Part shown: piece by piece, positions 1 to 8,582 of the stretch
Position numbering within the stretch: the stretch's first letter is position 1
How the letters are laid out: the number at the start of each line of letters is the position of its first letter
Assembly (NCBI GenBank): GCA_028278555.1
Contig: JANQEA010000064.1
Coordinates: 124,001-188,000, forward strand
Source: Candidatus Bipolaricaulota bacterium
GTDB taxonomy: Bacteria > Bipolaricaulota > Bipolaricaulia > UBA7950 > UBA9294
Reading direction: 5' to 3'
Length of the DNA: 64,000 nucleotides
Made by a program: the position numbers and the translations under genes
Notes under the pieces: generated by a model
The model's input: the letters and a program-made list of their open reading frames with translations, nothing else
Database searches by the model: none
Told to the model about the DNA's origin: nothing

Positions 1-242
1 AGGATCCCGCAGCTGACGCGTCCCTCGTCATCGACGCTCCAGTGGACCGTCCGATCCCCTCTGCAGCCGTTGCAGTACATCCCCCGATCGAGGATCTCGG
101 CCTTCCCCTCTCCCGCCTTCAGCCAGCCCATCTCGCGGAACCACGCAGTGCACTCCTCGAGTGCCGCATCGTCAAACGGGATTCGCCGAATGCTGCAGGA
201 CTCGCAGTCCAACCCGCAGGCGGCCATCCACTCGTTCGCCAT
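1..242 (-). CDS. DUF3795-like cysteine-rich zinc-binding protein (partial)
   Basis: The reading frame starts with ATG at 242 behind a GGAGG site and runs off the left edge without a stop, so only the first 80 residues are present. It opens with MANEWMAACGLDCESC and later has YCNGCRG and a third Cys near the edge. This spacing of CGLDC..C and CxxC is the pattern of the small DUF3795 family, presumed zinc-binding, with no established function. The C-terminus is outside the window. Upstream an extended -10 (TGCTAGAAT on this strand) can be seen, so it is probably its own transcription unit downstream of the 321-1613 gene rather than its operon partner. Confidence 0.7.
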   Translation of the reverse strand, partial: MANEWMAACGLDCESCSIRRIPFDDAALEECTAWFREMGWLKAGEGKAEILDRGMYCNGCRGDRTVHWSVDDEGRVSCGI

Positions 243-260
243 CCGCGCACCTCCGACGAC

Positions 261-266
261 ATTCTA
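261..266 (-). promoter_or_regulatory. Extended -10 element for the DUF3795 gene
   Basis: On the minus strand the sequence reads TGCTAGAAT, an extended -10 about 20 bp before the ATG at 242. No good -35 is visible, which is tolerated by extended -10 promoters. Confidence 0.4.
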
Positions 267-320
267 GCATCGGCAGGTAGAACGAACCGCTTGGAGTGCT
301 TAGTTCAGCGGGGGCGCGGA

Positions 321-1613
321 TCAGGCGAACGCTTCGCGGAGGAACTCGATTGTCCGGACCCACGAATCGCGATTCGCAAACGCACCGCCCTCCGGCGTTC
401 CACCGAACGCGTAGTTGTTCCCATCGACCGGATGCTTGGAGGCGGATACGGTCGTCGGACGGTACGGCGGGAGGATGACGTGCCCTGCGCTCTCATAGGC
501 GAGATGCTCGAACGGATGTGGGAATCCCTTTGCCTTGAGTCGCGCTACGACCCGATCGGCCATCATCGAACTCGGCCACATCGCATCCTCCTTCCCTGAG
601 ATCAGGAGGATCGGTCCGTTGATCCGTTCGACCGAAATCGCCGCCCGCTCAGATGCCTCTTCGTTCCGGAGGCTCGACTCGAAGAGTGGCGTCAGCGGAA
701 TCGGATCCTGCGCATACGCGGCCGCGATCTCCTCTTCGGACCCGAAGCCTGTCATCGGCGCGATCCCTTCGCCGTTGAGCGTCCATGCGAAGCACGGTTC
801 GGATGCATCCGGGTCGCCAAACCCCTGCCAGACGACATGACTCGGCACGTTGGCGACGACCGCACAGATCGTCGGGAACGTCGCGCCCAGGAGAAGAACT
901 CCTTCGCCGCCGCGTGAGCCGCCGATCATCGCAACCCCGCGATCCTCGACGTCCGGACGTTCCAGCATCCAATCGATCGCGGTCCCGAAGTACTCGAGGG
1001 GGATGTCGATCAGGTGCTTCGGGAGATCCTCGAACGCGAAGTAGGCGAGCGCCAGCGCGGCAAACCCGCGGGACGCCAGCAGCGCGGCGCGGCTCTCCTG
1101 GAGGCCGCCGCCCGAGCCACCGATGACGATCACCCCAGGATGAGGACCCGAACCGGGAGGGAGAAAGAGCGTTCCGCGGATTCCACGATCGCGGATCGGT
1201 TGACGGACGACCTCGTCATCGACGACACGCTGGACGATCTCGGACGTAGCGACCACGCTCCCCTCGATGAGCGCTTCGATCGTGATCCGCGTCGGTTCGA
1301 GGTTGGTCTTGAAGAAGAGCGGCGTGCCCTCGTCCGAAGGGGGCGGACGCATCGACCAGATCAGTCCCATCGGGTCGGCGGTCGCGTAGCTGCCGCGCTG
1401 CGGGATCTGAGCCCCTACATCCAAGGTCCCATCTGCCTCACTCGCGAAGACAGCCTCGGACGACCAGATCGCGCCGGCCTCGCTGCGCATCGCCGCCTTC
1501 AACGTGACGTCGGCAGACGCCGGCAGGCCGACCACGCGAATCGAGACCTCCTGATCGACCAGCGGGGTCTCCGGCTCGATGACGAAGCGGGCTTCCGGTG
1601 TTTGTCCTCCCAT
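321..1613 (-). CDS. Acyl-CoA thioesterase / BAAT-family alpha/beta hydrolase
   Basis: This 430-residue protein has the two-part layout of the acyl-CoA thioester hydrolase/bile acid-CoA:amino acid N-acyltransferase family. An N-terminal Ig-like domain (about 1-130) precedes an alpha/beta hydrolase domain. The nucleophile elbow is GGSRGGE, so the nucleophile is Ser rather than the Cys of true BAAT enzymes. An Asp in SGKEDAMW and a His in SAGHVILP complete a likely triad. The ATG at 1613 is chosen because GGAGG sits 7 nt upstream; the frame stays open further upstream but only as shadow of the next gene. It lies 20 nt behind the amidohydrolase and is probably cotranscribed. There is no signal peptide, so it is cytosolic. 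Its acyl substrate is unknown. Confidence 0.8.
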   Translation of the reverse strand: MGGQTPEARFVIEPETPLVDQEVSIRVVGLPASADVTLKAAMRSEAGAIWSSEAVFASEADGTLDVGAQIPQRGSYATADPMGLIWSMRPPPSDEGTPLFFKTNLEPTRITIEALIEGSVVATSEIVQRVVDDEVVRQPIRDRGIRGTLFLPPGSGPHPGVIVIGGSGGGLQESRAALLASRGFAALALAYFAFEDLPKHLIDIPLEYFGTAIDWMLERPDVEDRGVAMIGGSRGGEGVLLLGATFPTICAVVANVPSHVVWQGFGDPDASEPCFAWTLNGEGIAPMTGFGSEEEIAAAYAQDPIPLTPLFESSLRNEEASERAAISVERINGPILLISGKEDAMWPSSMMADRVVARLKAKGFPHPFEHLAYESAGHVILPPYRPTTVSASKHPVDGNNYAFGGTPEGGAFANRDSWVRTIEFLREAFA

Positions 1614-1633
1614 TGGCGCAACCTCCTTCGCAG

Positions 1634-2914
1634 TCAGCCTTCGAACGGATCGACCCGCAGCCCGTTCCGAACGGCGAATGCGATCTCTCGCAGCGCCCGG
1701 ATCTCCTCGAGCGGATCGTTCTTCAGAACGCCGAAATCGGCCGCCTTCCCGGCTTCGAGCGTCCCCCACTCGCTCCCTTGCGAGAAGTACGATGCCGGGT
1801 CGCAGCACGCGAGTCGGAGCACATCCGACGCGGGGATCCCACACTCGACGAGCAGTTCGCACTCGCGGAGCAGACTCTCTCCGGGGACAACGTACGGATT
1901 CGGAGTGTCGGACCCGACGCCAATCGGCGCGCCGGCTTCCCAATAGGCGAACGTGAACGCCTTCATCGTCTCGAACGCCTCGTGCGCCATCGCGTAGTCC
2001 TCCGGCGACCAAGCCTGCGTGTACTGCATCGACCCCCACGTCTCGACGATGTCGCCCTCCAGGAAGTTCATCGCCGGATTCGCCACGATCTTCGGACTGT
2101 CTCCGAACGCGATCGCCTCCATCACGGCGAGGGTCGGAACCATCAGGGTGCCGTTCCTCTTGAACGCTTCGATCGCGGCACGAGAGAGCTCGGACCGCGG
2201 ATCGATCACGTCCACCCACAGGCGGAACTGGTCGAGGAACGTCCCCTTCTCCGGCCACGCGTCGGCCGAGACCAGATCCTTCGTCAAGGTGGTGACGTGC
2301 TCAACGCTCCCGACTCCATGGGAGACGGCCTCCAGTGCGCCGACCACGCTGCCGACATGCGCCGCGGTCAGGAGCCCGCGCTCCTTCGCCTGCGCAATCC
2401 CGGCTGCGAGGAGATCGGACGTCAGATTGAAGTAGAACTTCACGCCTGTGAGGCCGAGCTTTGCGATCCGCTCGACGTGCGCCAGGAGCTGGCCTGCATC
2501 CTCCGGAACGACGGAGATTTCCGGCCAGAAAGGCTCGGGTCCGTCGACCAGCTCGCCGAATGAGAAGATCCTCGGTCCGAGCTTCCGACCGGTACGTGTC
2601 GCCTCGGCCAGCGCGCCCGTCTGCTCCGAGTGGCTTCCGACGTCGCGCACGGCGGTCACACCGTAGCGGGCGAACGCTTCGAGCGTATTCGGAATGAACG
2701 CTTCGTCGACGTGGACGTGCATGTCGGCCAATCCGAGGATCACGTACTGCCCGCCCAGGTCCACCACCTCAGCGTCGTCCGAGGGAAGCGCGTTCCCCTC
2801 CGGTTCGATTCGGGCAATCAGGCCGTCTTCCACCCGGATGGTCGCGTTCCGCTCGTATCCATCGAAGGACGGAGAAAGGACATGCGCATCGGTATAGGCA
2901 ACCGCTCGGCTCAT
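1634..2914 (-). CDS. Metal-dependent amidohydrolase (imidazolonepropionase/prolidase-like)
   Basis: The 426-residue protein is an amidohydrolase-superfamily hydrolase. The N-terminal beta-sandwich is followed by ADMHVHVD, the HxH metal motif. A Lys in GVKFYF, His residues in TAAHVGS and VEHVT, and Asp in GVGSDTPNP supply the remaining ligands expected in this subgroup. These enzymes hydrolyse cyclic amides, Xaa-Pro dipeptides or related C-N bonds; which one cannot be told here. AGGAGG precedes the ATG. A second amidohydrolase of the same subgroup is encoded at 14915-16198, and both flank the transporter operon. The GntR regulator just upstream, on the same strand, is the probable controller. 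Confidence 0.82.
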   Translation of the reverse strand: MSRAVAYTDAHVLSPSFDGYERNATIRVEDGLIARIEPEGNALPSDDAEVVDLGGQYVILGLADMHVHVDEAFIPNTLEAFARYGVTAVRDVGSHSEQTGALAEATRTGRKLGPRIFSFGELVDGPEPFWPEISVVPEDAGQLLAHVERIAKLGLTGVKFYFNLTSDLLAAGIAQAKERGLLTAAHVGSVVGALEAVSHGVGSVEHVTTLTKDLVSADAWPEKGTFLDQFRLWVDVIDPRSELSRAAIEAFKRNGTLMVPTLAVMEAIAFGDSPKIVANPAMNFLEGDIVETWGSMQYTQAWSPEDYAMAHEAFETMKAFTFAYWEAGAPIGVGSDTPNPYVVPGESLLRECELLVECGIPASDVLRLACCDPASYFSQGSEWGTLEAGKAADFGVLKNDPLEEIRALREIAFAVRNGLRVDPFEG

Positions 2915-2960
2915 CGATGAACCTCCTGCTCTCGGTTCTCTTGGGAACTTGACCCGCCGA

Positions 2961-3641
2961 CTAGGACTCGGCGGGGTGGCCCGAGTCGGGATAGCTCAAC
3001 TCGACCTGCATCCGGATGTCGACGATGTGCTTCCGCATCCACGTTCGAGCTCCCTCGCGGTCCCCCGCCTCGAGGCTCTCGATGATCCTCCAGTGATCGG
3101 GTCCGGTGTAGGAGTCGGCCATCCGCGGATCGTTCCGGAGGATTCTCTCCGCCCGATCGAGGAGCGATGTGATCATCTCCTCGGCGAGGGAATTCCCCGC
3201 CGCGTGGGCGATGATCGCGTGAAAGCGTCGATTCAGGGCGAGGCCGTCGCCGCCGGCCTCCGCCTTCTCGACGAGGCTTCTCAGCTCCTTCACCTCGTTC
3301 GGACCGATCCGGCCGGCCGCTTGCCAGGCCGCTTCGCCCTCGAGCAGAGCACGGAGATGCGCCAACTCGACGACGTCCGCCGCGCTGACGCTGGTGACAA
3401 GGTAGCCGGTCCTCGGGAGGACGCGCAGGTAGCCCGACACAACCAATCGCTGCAGCGCTTCGCGGACCGGGCTCTTGCTGATCCCGAACTCCTCCGCGAT
3501 CGACTTCTCGACCAAGACGTCCCCCGGGCTGTAGTGTCCCGAGAGGAGCCGTTCGAGAAGCTTCTCATGCACGGTGTCGCGCAGTCTCGGCTTGGCTTGG
3601 TGTGTCCCGGTGGACGGCTTGTTCTTGCTCGCTGGGCTCAC
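2961..3641 (-). CDS. GntR-family transcriptional regulator, FadR/FCD subfamily
   Basis: The 226-residue protein has an N-terminal winged helix (about 20-80, with SPVREALQRL typical of GntR) and a C-terminal FCD ligand domain containing NRRFHAIIAH, whose His helps bind a metal and an acid ligand in this subfamily. The start is a GTG preceded by GGGAGG. It is divergent from the large transporter/catabolic operon across a 187-bp gap that contains a strong promoter and inverted repeats, and it lies just upstream of the minus-strand amidohydrolase. By analogy with other FadR-type regulators it probably represses both units until a carboxylate intermediate is present. Confidence 0.88.
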   Translation of the reverse strand: MSPASKNKPSTGTHQAKPRLRDTVHEKLLERLLSGHYSPGDVLVEKSIAEEFGISKSPVREALQRLVVSGYLRVLPRTGYLVTSVSAADVVELAHLRALLEGEAAWQAAGRIGPNEVKELRSLVEKAEAGGDGLALNRRFHAIIAHAAGNSLAEEMITSLLDRAERILRNDPRMADSYTGPDHWRIIESLEAGDREGARTWMRKHIVDIRMQVELSYPDSGHPAES

Positions 3642-3728
3642 ATTGCCTCCCTCGAATGCTCAGCGCTACATGCTGCCCGAACTTCTACGAGTTCACCACC
3701 AAATCGGCAAGGTGTTCGCCCGTTCCCG

Positions 3729-3809
3729 TCTTGACAACAGAAAAAGATATCGCTAGTATTCTCCATAATATCTTGAACAGCATATCTCAACGAACCCATG
3801 CTGTCAAGA
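3729..3809. promoter_or_regulatory. Candidate operator: two nested inverted repeats
   Basis: TCTTGACA at 3729-3736 is repeated inverted as TGTCAAGA at 3802-3809, and AAGATAT at 3744-3750 as ATATCTT at 3768-3774. The first overlaps the -35 and the second straddles the -10 of the promoter read here. This is where a repressor encoded by the divergent GntR gene would be expected to bind. The assignment is inference from position and symmetry. Confidence 0.4.
3731..3759 (+). promoter_or_regulatory. Sigma-70 promoter of the transporter/catabolic operon
   Basis: A perfect TTGACA (3731-3736), a 17-bp spacer and TAGTAT (3754-3759) stand about 65 nt before the substrate-binding-protein start. It is the best consensus match seen in the window. 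Confidence 0.75.
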
Positions 3810-3828
3810 GACCCAAGGAGGTCTGCCG

Positions 3829-5427
3829 ATGGTCGGAAACCGTTTTGGCAAGGCCGTATCCCTAGCGCTTCTGGTGTCGATGCTCGCGTTCGGCATCGGT
3901 TTCGCCCAGGCTACGGACAACACGTTGGTGATTGCGTGGGGAGGGACCGACACGTTCGACACATACCGTTCGGCGTTCGCCGCTCCTCTATTCGTCTTCA
4001 GTATGGTCCACGACACGCTGTTCGCGTTCGATCAGGAACTGAAACCACAGCCCGTCTTGGTCGAAAGCTGGGAGCTCGCAGAGGACGAGCTGAAGTGGTC
4101 GTTCAAGCTGAAGGAGGGAATCTCGTTCCACGACGGGACACCCTTCAATGCCGCCGAGTTGGAGGCCTACCTCGAAGGCTCGTTCTTCGAGAAGTCGTTC
4201 ACCGGATGGATGTTCGCCAACGTCGAGGATCTCGTCGTGACGGGAGAGTACTCAATCGACTTCGTCCTCAGCGCTCCGACGCCGCTCCTCATCTACAACC
4301 TCGCCTATCCGTGGAACATCATCCAGCCCCAGGGCGCAATCGACGAATGGGGCGAAGCGTACGGCTACGACGCGCTGGTCGGAACTGGCCCGTTCGCTTT
4401 CGACGAGTGGGTGCAGGGCGAGAAGGTCGTCCTGAAGCGGAACGACGACTACACGCACGGGCCGGATTTCGTCCAGAACAAGGGTCCTGCACACATCGAG
4501 CAGATCATCCTCCGCGAGATCAGTGAGTCGGCGACCCAGGTCAATGAGCTTCGATTCGGCGACGTCGACTACCTTGGCGTCCCGTCGTCGCAGCTCGAGG
4601 CCGTCCTCGGAGATGAGAACCTGACGGTCGGTGCTGTGCCTTCGTACACCTCCACGTTCGTGGTAATCAACCACGGCCAGCCCTGGATGCAGGATTGGCG
4701 GATGCGTGCGGCTGTGAACCACGCCATCGACCGCGTTTCGCTGATCGAAGCCGGCTGGTTCGGCGCTGCAGATGTCTCGTACAGCATCGTGACGCCCGCC
4801 TCGTTCGGGTACTGGCCGGGGATGGCCGACTGGGGGAAGGAGATCCTCAACTACGATCCCCTCAATGCGGCACGCCTCCTCTACGAGACCGGTTGGGTCC
4901 TCCCGGCCGGAAAGACTGTGCGCGAGAAGGACGGCGAGAAGCTCTCGATCAAGCTGATCACGTTCAACTTCTATCAGACGTACGGTGAGATCCTGACGGC
5001 GATGCTCGCCGAACTCGGATTCGAGGTGGAGCTCTTCCCGTTCGAGTACGGAAGCTTCTACTCGGTCATCCAGGAGGGCGACTGGCACGTATTCCTGGGC
5101 GGGTGGATCGATCAAAGCGGGTTCGGAACGTTGCAGAGCAACGTGACGAGCGCCGGGATCGCAGGAGGAACGAACAACTCGGGGTACGGAAACGCCGCCC
5201 TCGATGCGCTGGTCGAGCTGATGAACACAACCACGGATCCGGTGATCCGGGAGCAAGCATCCGCCGCCGCGCAGCAGAAGGTCGTTTCGGACCTCTACTA
5301 CATCCCGGTGGTCGTGCCGCTGAACTACGTCGCCATCGTGACCGACCGCGTCGGAGGCTTCGATCTGCTGAATGCCCATCCGTGGAGGCTGGGCCTGATC
5401 CGAGCCTTGGATCTCTACATCAAGTAG
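3829..5427 (+). CDS. ABC transporter substrate-binding protein, family 5 (peptide/opine/nickel type)
   Basis: The 532-residue protein starts with a Sec signal peptide ending near GFAQA and has the family-5 (DppA/OppA) fold: LVESWELAEDELKWSFKLKEGISF is the signature region followed by FHDGTPF. No lipobox Cys is present, so it is either periplasmic or anchored another way. The ATG is set by AAGGAGG 8 nt upstream. It is first in a 13-gene run and has its own strong promoter. Family members bind di/oligopeptides, opines, sugars or metal chelates; the ligand cannot be inferred from sequence alone. A strong stem-loop follows the gene and would favour higher expression of this gene than of the permeases. 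Confidence 0.9.
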   Translation: MVGNRFGKAVSLALLVSMLAFGIGFAQATDNTLVIAWGGTDTFDTYRSAFAAPLFVFSMVHDTLFAFDQELKPQPVLVESWELAEDELKWSFKLKEGISFHDGTPFNAAELEAYLEGSFFEKSFTGWMFANVEDLVVTGEYSIDFVLSAPTPLLIYNLAYPWNIIQPQGAIDEWGEAYGYDALVGTGPFAFDEWVQGEKVVLKRNDDYTHGPDFVQNKGPAHIEQIILREISESATQVNELRFGDVDYLGVPSSQLEAVLGDENLTVGAVPSYTSTFVVINHGQPWMQDWRMRAAVNHAIDRVSLIEAGWFGAADVSYSIVTPASFGYWPGMADWGKEILNYDPLNAARLLYETGWVLPAGKTVREKDGEKLSIKLITFNFYQTYGEILTAMLAELGFEVELFPFEYGSFYSVIQEGDWHVFLGGWIDQSGFGTLQSNVTSAGIAGGTNNSGYGNAALDALVELMNTTTDPVIREQASAAAQQKVVSDLYYIPVVVPLNYVAIVTDRVGGFDLLNAHPWRLGLIRALDLYIK

Positions 5428-5463
5428 CCGACTTGGTCCGCTAGATCGCTTTAGAATGGGTCG

Positions 5464-5501
5464 GGGAAGGACGGAGCACGCCGACCGTGCCCGTCCTTCC
5501 C
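5464..5501 (+). terminator. Intercistronic stem-loop between binding protein and permease genes
   Basis: An 11-bp perfect stem (5464-5474 with 5491-5501) encloses a 16-nt loop that can itself form GCAC/GTGC. It has no T-run, so it is more likely a partial attenuator or 3'-end stabiliser of the binding-protein mRNA than a full terminator. Confidence 0.6.
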
Positions 5502-5523
5502 TTGGAGAATCGGAAAGGCGACC

Positions 5524-6465
5524 ATGCTGACCTATCTGCTCAGGCGGCTGCTCCTGCTCATCCCGATCGTCTTCGGCGTCGCCGCCATCGTCTTCTTCGG
5601 GATGCGCCTTGCCCCCGGAGATCCAGTCCGGATCATCGCCGGGCCGCAGGCGCATGAGGACCGACTCGAGGAGATCCGACGCGAGCATGGGTTCGACAAG
5701 CCGATCCTCGTCCAGTTCGGGATCTGGCTGAGCAACCTGGTGCAGGGAGATTTCGGCAACTCGGTCGCGAGCGGCGTCCCGGCCCTCCGGCTCGTTTCCG
5801 CCCGAATCGCTGCGACACTCGAGCTGACGGTGACCGCTCTGATCATCTCCCTGACACTGTCGGTCATCCTAGGGACGATCGCGGCCGTCAATCAGAACGG
5901 AATCGTCGACAACGTCGTGACGTTCAACGCGATGCTCTGGCTCTCGATGCCCGGATTCTGGCTCGGATTGATGCTGATGTCGCTCCTCGCAGTGGCAGTC
6001 CCCCTCTTCCCGATCTCGGGACGAGGGGATTCGTTCTGGTCGTGGGATGGGATTCGGCACTTGGCCCTTCCCGCAATCACTCTCGGACTGCCGTCGGCCG
6101 GCGCGACGGCGCGGATCGTCCGCGCGAGCCTTCTGGAGACGATGTCCCAGGACTACGTCCGAACGGCCCGCAGCAAAGGCCTGCCGGAACGGATCGTGGT
6201 CACCAAGCACGTGCTGCGCAACTCGCTGATCCCACTGATCACGATGACGGCTCTCAGGCTGCCTGCCCTGTTCGGCGGCGCGGTGATCGTCGAGGCGGTC
6301 TTCGCATGGCCGGGCCTCGGGACCTTGCTGACGAAGGCCGTCTTCAACCGGGACTACGCAATCACGCAGACCGCGGCGCTGATCATCACGGCGCTGGTCA
6401 TCCTCTCGAACCTGTTGGCCGACTTCCTCTATTCGATCACAGACCCGCGTATTCGCCTGGAGTAG
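5524..6465 (+). CDS. ABC transporter permease, DppB type
   Basis: The 313-residue integral membrane protein has the N-terminal MLTYLLRRLLLLIPIVFGV start typical of DppB/OppB permeases and six predicted hydrophobic segments. The cytoplasmic EAA loop is readable around YVRTARSKGLPE, with the usual RHVLRN-like follow-up (KHVLRNSLIP). It pairs with the next gene to make the heterodimeric channel. Neither nearby genes nor the rest of the window encode the DppD/DppF ATPases, so these must come from elsewhere. The start ATG is preceded by GGAAAGG. Confidence 0.92.
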   Translation: MLTYLLRRLLLLIPIVFGVAAIVFFGMRLAPGDPVRIIAGPQAHEDRLEEIRREHGFDKPILVQFGIWLSNLVQGDFGNSVASGVPALRLVSARIAATLELTVTALIISLTLSVILGTIAAVNQNGIVDNVVTFNAMLWLSMPGFWLGLMLMSLLAVAVPLFPISGRGDSFWSWDGIRHLALPAITLGLPSAGATARIVRASLLETMSQDYVRTARSKGLPERIVVTKHVLRNSLIPLITMTALRLPALFGGAVIVEAVFAWPGLGTLLTKAVFNRDYAITQTAALIITALVILSNLLADFLYSITDPRIRLE

Positions 6466-6473
6466 GAGGCGCC

Positions 6474-7331
6474 GTGACAGGCCGCAAGCGACTGATCGGA
6501 ACATGGTTCAAGGCATTCAAGAAGAACCGCCTGTCGATCCTCGGCGCTCTGATCGTCTTCGTATTCGTATTCGTCGGCATCGTTGGGCCGTACATCGCTC
6601 CGTTCGACCCGCTGAAGGCCAACTTCCGAGAGACGCTTCGACCTCCCTCCCTGGAGCACCCGATGGGAACCGACCGGCTCGGCCGCGACGTCCTCAGTCG
6701 GGTGATGCACGGGACACGGAGCGCCCTGTACATCGGGTTCGGCGTCGTCTCGCTCGAAGCGCTGATCGGGATCATCCTCGGGACGATCGCAGGCTACTTC
6801 GGCGGCATCGTCGATACGGTGATCATGCGAATTGTCGACATGATGCTCTCGATTCCGGCGCTCGTCCTCGCCCTGATCATCGCTGGGACTTCCGGCGGGG
6901 GACTGTTCACGATCATCATCACGATGGTGATCGTCAGCTGGGCCTACTTCGCCCGGTTGATGCGCGGACAGGCGATCCTGATCCGCCAGATGGACTATGT
7001 CGAGGCGGCTCGTGCGATCGGTGCGTCGCACGGCAGGATCCTCCTACGACATGTCCTGCCGAACTCGATCTCGGTCGGCATCGTGCTGGCGACATTGCAG
7101 ATCCCGTGGACGTTGATGTTCTCGGCCGGCCTCAGCTTCCTCGGCATCGGCGTGAAGCCGCCGACGCCGGAGTGGGGCCAGATCATCGTCAGCGGACGGG
7201 ATCTCCTCCACTCGGCCTGGTGGATCACGACGTTCCCCGGCCTCGTGCTGATGATGATCGTTCTCGGATTCAACTTCCTCGGCGACGGGCTCCGCGACGC
7301 ATACGACCCGAAGCAGTACACGAAAGGATGA
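6474..7331 (+). CDS. ABC transporter permease, DppC type
   Basis: The 285-residue protein is the second permease. The GTG start, 8 nt after the previous stop, is chosen because GGAGG overlaps that stop at the right distance; the frame is open much further upstream but only within dppB. The N-terminal segment with HPMGTDRLGRDVLSR is the hallmark of the DppC/OppC family. An EAA loop is seen as YVEAARAIGASHGRIL followed by HVLPNS. Several transmembrane helices follow. It is translationally close-coupled to its partner and to the downstream C45 gene (12 nt gap). Confidence 0.92.
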   Translation: MTGRKRLIGTWFKAFKKNRLSILGALIVFVFVFVGIVGPYIAPFDPLKANFRETLRPPSLEHPMGTDRLGRDVLSRVMHGTRSALYIGFGVVSLEALIGIILGTIAGYFGGIVDTVIMRIVDMMLSIPALVLALIIAGTSGGGLFTIIITMVIVSWAYFARLMRGQAILIRQMDYVEAARAIGASHGRILLRHVLPNSISVGIVLATLQIPWTLMFSAGLSFLGIGVKPPTPEWGQIIVSGRDLLHSAWWITTFPGLVLMMIVLGFNFLGDGLRDAYDPKQYTKG

Positions 7332-7343
7332 GGTGAACGAACC

Positions 7344-8510
7344 ATGTGGGACGCACTGAGAGAAGGACTCTATCCGTGGAAGGGGACGATGCCGGTCATC
7401 GAGATCTCGGGATCGCCACGCGAGATGGGACTGGAGTACGGACGCTCGTGCGCTCCCATGATCCGGATGATCGCGGAGTTCTTCATCCCCGGCCTGGCCT
7501 CGCTCGTCGGAATGCCGGTCGAGGAGGTGACAGCGGAGGCGCTGAAGTATGAGAAGGCGATCCGCGCCACGACCGGGACCGCCTACATCGAGGAGATGCA
7601 AGGGATCGCCGAGGCGTCCGAAGTCCCGTACGAGCAAATCCTCGTCCTCAACTGCGGCTGGGATCTGCTCGGTTCCCTCCCGACCCCGGGGACGCATCCG
7701 TTCTACATGTGTTCCTCGTTCGCCGCGTGGGGTTCGAGAACCGAGGATGGACGGCTGATCTGCGGTCACAACGACGACGGATCGAGGTTCATCGATCAGT
7801 TCCTTGTCCTCCTCGTAGCGAGGCCCGATCAAGGGCACGCGTTCGTCACTCCGATCGTCCCCGGCTACATCGGCTATCACCGGATGTGGAACGACGTCGG
7901 CTGCGTGACGCTCGGCCTGTCGCTAGAACGCGGCTGCCCGGACGACAACTTCGCGCACAACCTCCCGTGGTGGATCCGTTTCCGCCACCTGATCCAGACG
8001 GCCTCGTCGAGCGCCGAAATGCTCCGGATCACGAAGGAGATCCCCCCGGCGACCCCGATGAACCTGATCGCCGTCGACAGTGCGAACGGGGGCGTCCTCC
8101 TTCATGAGTCGGCGAATCACACCGTCGAGGTGGCGCCGATCGATGACAGCCTCGTCTGCACCAACCACGCGATCGACGATGCGATCGTTCCACACCTGAT
8201 GATGCTCGAGCACCCGTCCGGGACCGACTATCGGTACCAGACGATGCGTCGTCTGGTCGACGAGCACACGGGCCGGATCACGCTCGAAACGGCGAAGGCG
8301 ATCCAATCGAGTCACTTCGATGCGTCGGAGGGGCGGGAGAAACCCGGTGCGTGCTCTCCCTGCACGCACTACGAGTACGTCGGGAAGCACGCCGGGACGG
8401 TCTCGACGGTTGCCCTCGAGGTGACTGAGGCGTCGGTCCGGTCCAACGTCTCGCTCGGCAATCCGTGCGAAGGAAGGTGGATCGAGCATGAGCTCCCGAT
8501 GGCCGCCTAG
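7344..8510 (+). CDS. C45-family acyltransferase/hydrolase (isopenicillin N acyltransferase-like)
   Basis: The 388-residue protein resembles the Ntn-hydrolase family C45 (acyl-CoA:6-aminopenicillanic acid acyltransferase and relatives). MYCSSF-like context (C123 in YMCSSFAAWG) supplies the expected nucleophilic Cys, followed by the GHNDDG segment conserved in these enzymes and by GYIGYHRMWNDVG. Family members cleave or exchange amide-linked acyl groups and normally mature by cutting before the Cys. There is no signal peptide, so action is cytosolic, on whatever the upstream transporter imports. The gene sits immediately behind the permeases, which supports a role as first catabolic step. The specific substrate is unknown. 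Confidence 0.8.
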   Translation: MWDALREGLYPWKGTMPVIEISGSPREMGLEYGRSCAPMIRMIAEFFIPGLASLVGMPVEEVTAEALKYEKAIRATTGTAYIEEMQGIAEASEVPYEQILVLNCGWDLLGSLPTPGTHPFYMCSSFAAWGSRTEDGRLICGHNDDGSRFIDQFLVLLVARPDQGHAFVTPIVPGYIGYHRMWNDVGCVTLGLSLERGCPDDNFAHNLPWWIRFRHLIQTASSSAEMLRITKEIPPATPMNLIAVDSANGGVLLHESANHTVEVAPIDDSLVCTNHAIDDAIVPHLMMLEHPSGTDYRYQTMRRLVDEHTGRITLETAKAIQSSHFDASEGREKPGACSPCTHYEYVGKHAGTVSTVALEVTEASVRSNVSLGNPCEGRWIEHELPMAA

Positions 8511-8582
8511 CGCGTTCCGATCCCGAGCGAAGTCGTCGGGCTTCGAGATCGCTTCGCCGGGAGACGGAAAGGAACAGGTCGA

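Noticed and set aside
4252..5688. Long minus-strand frame of 478 codons opposite the binding protein
   Set aside because: It is antisense to a clearly real transporter gene, has no ribosome binding site or recognisable domain, and its composition (Arg/Asp-rich) is typical of shadow frames in GC-rich DNA.
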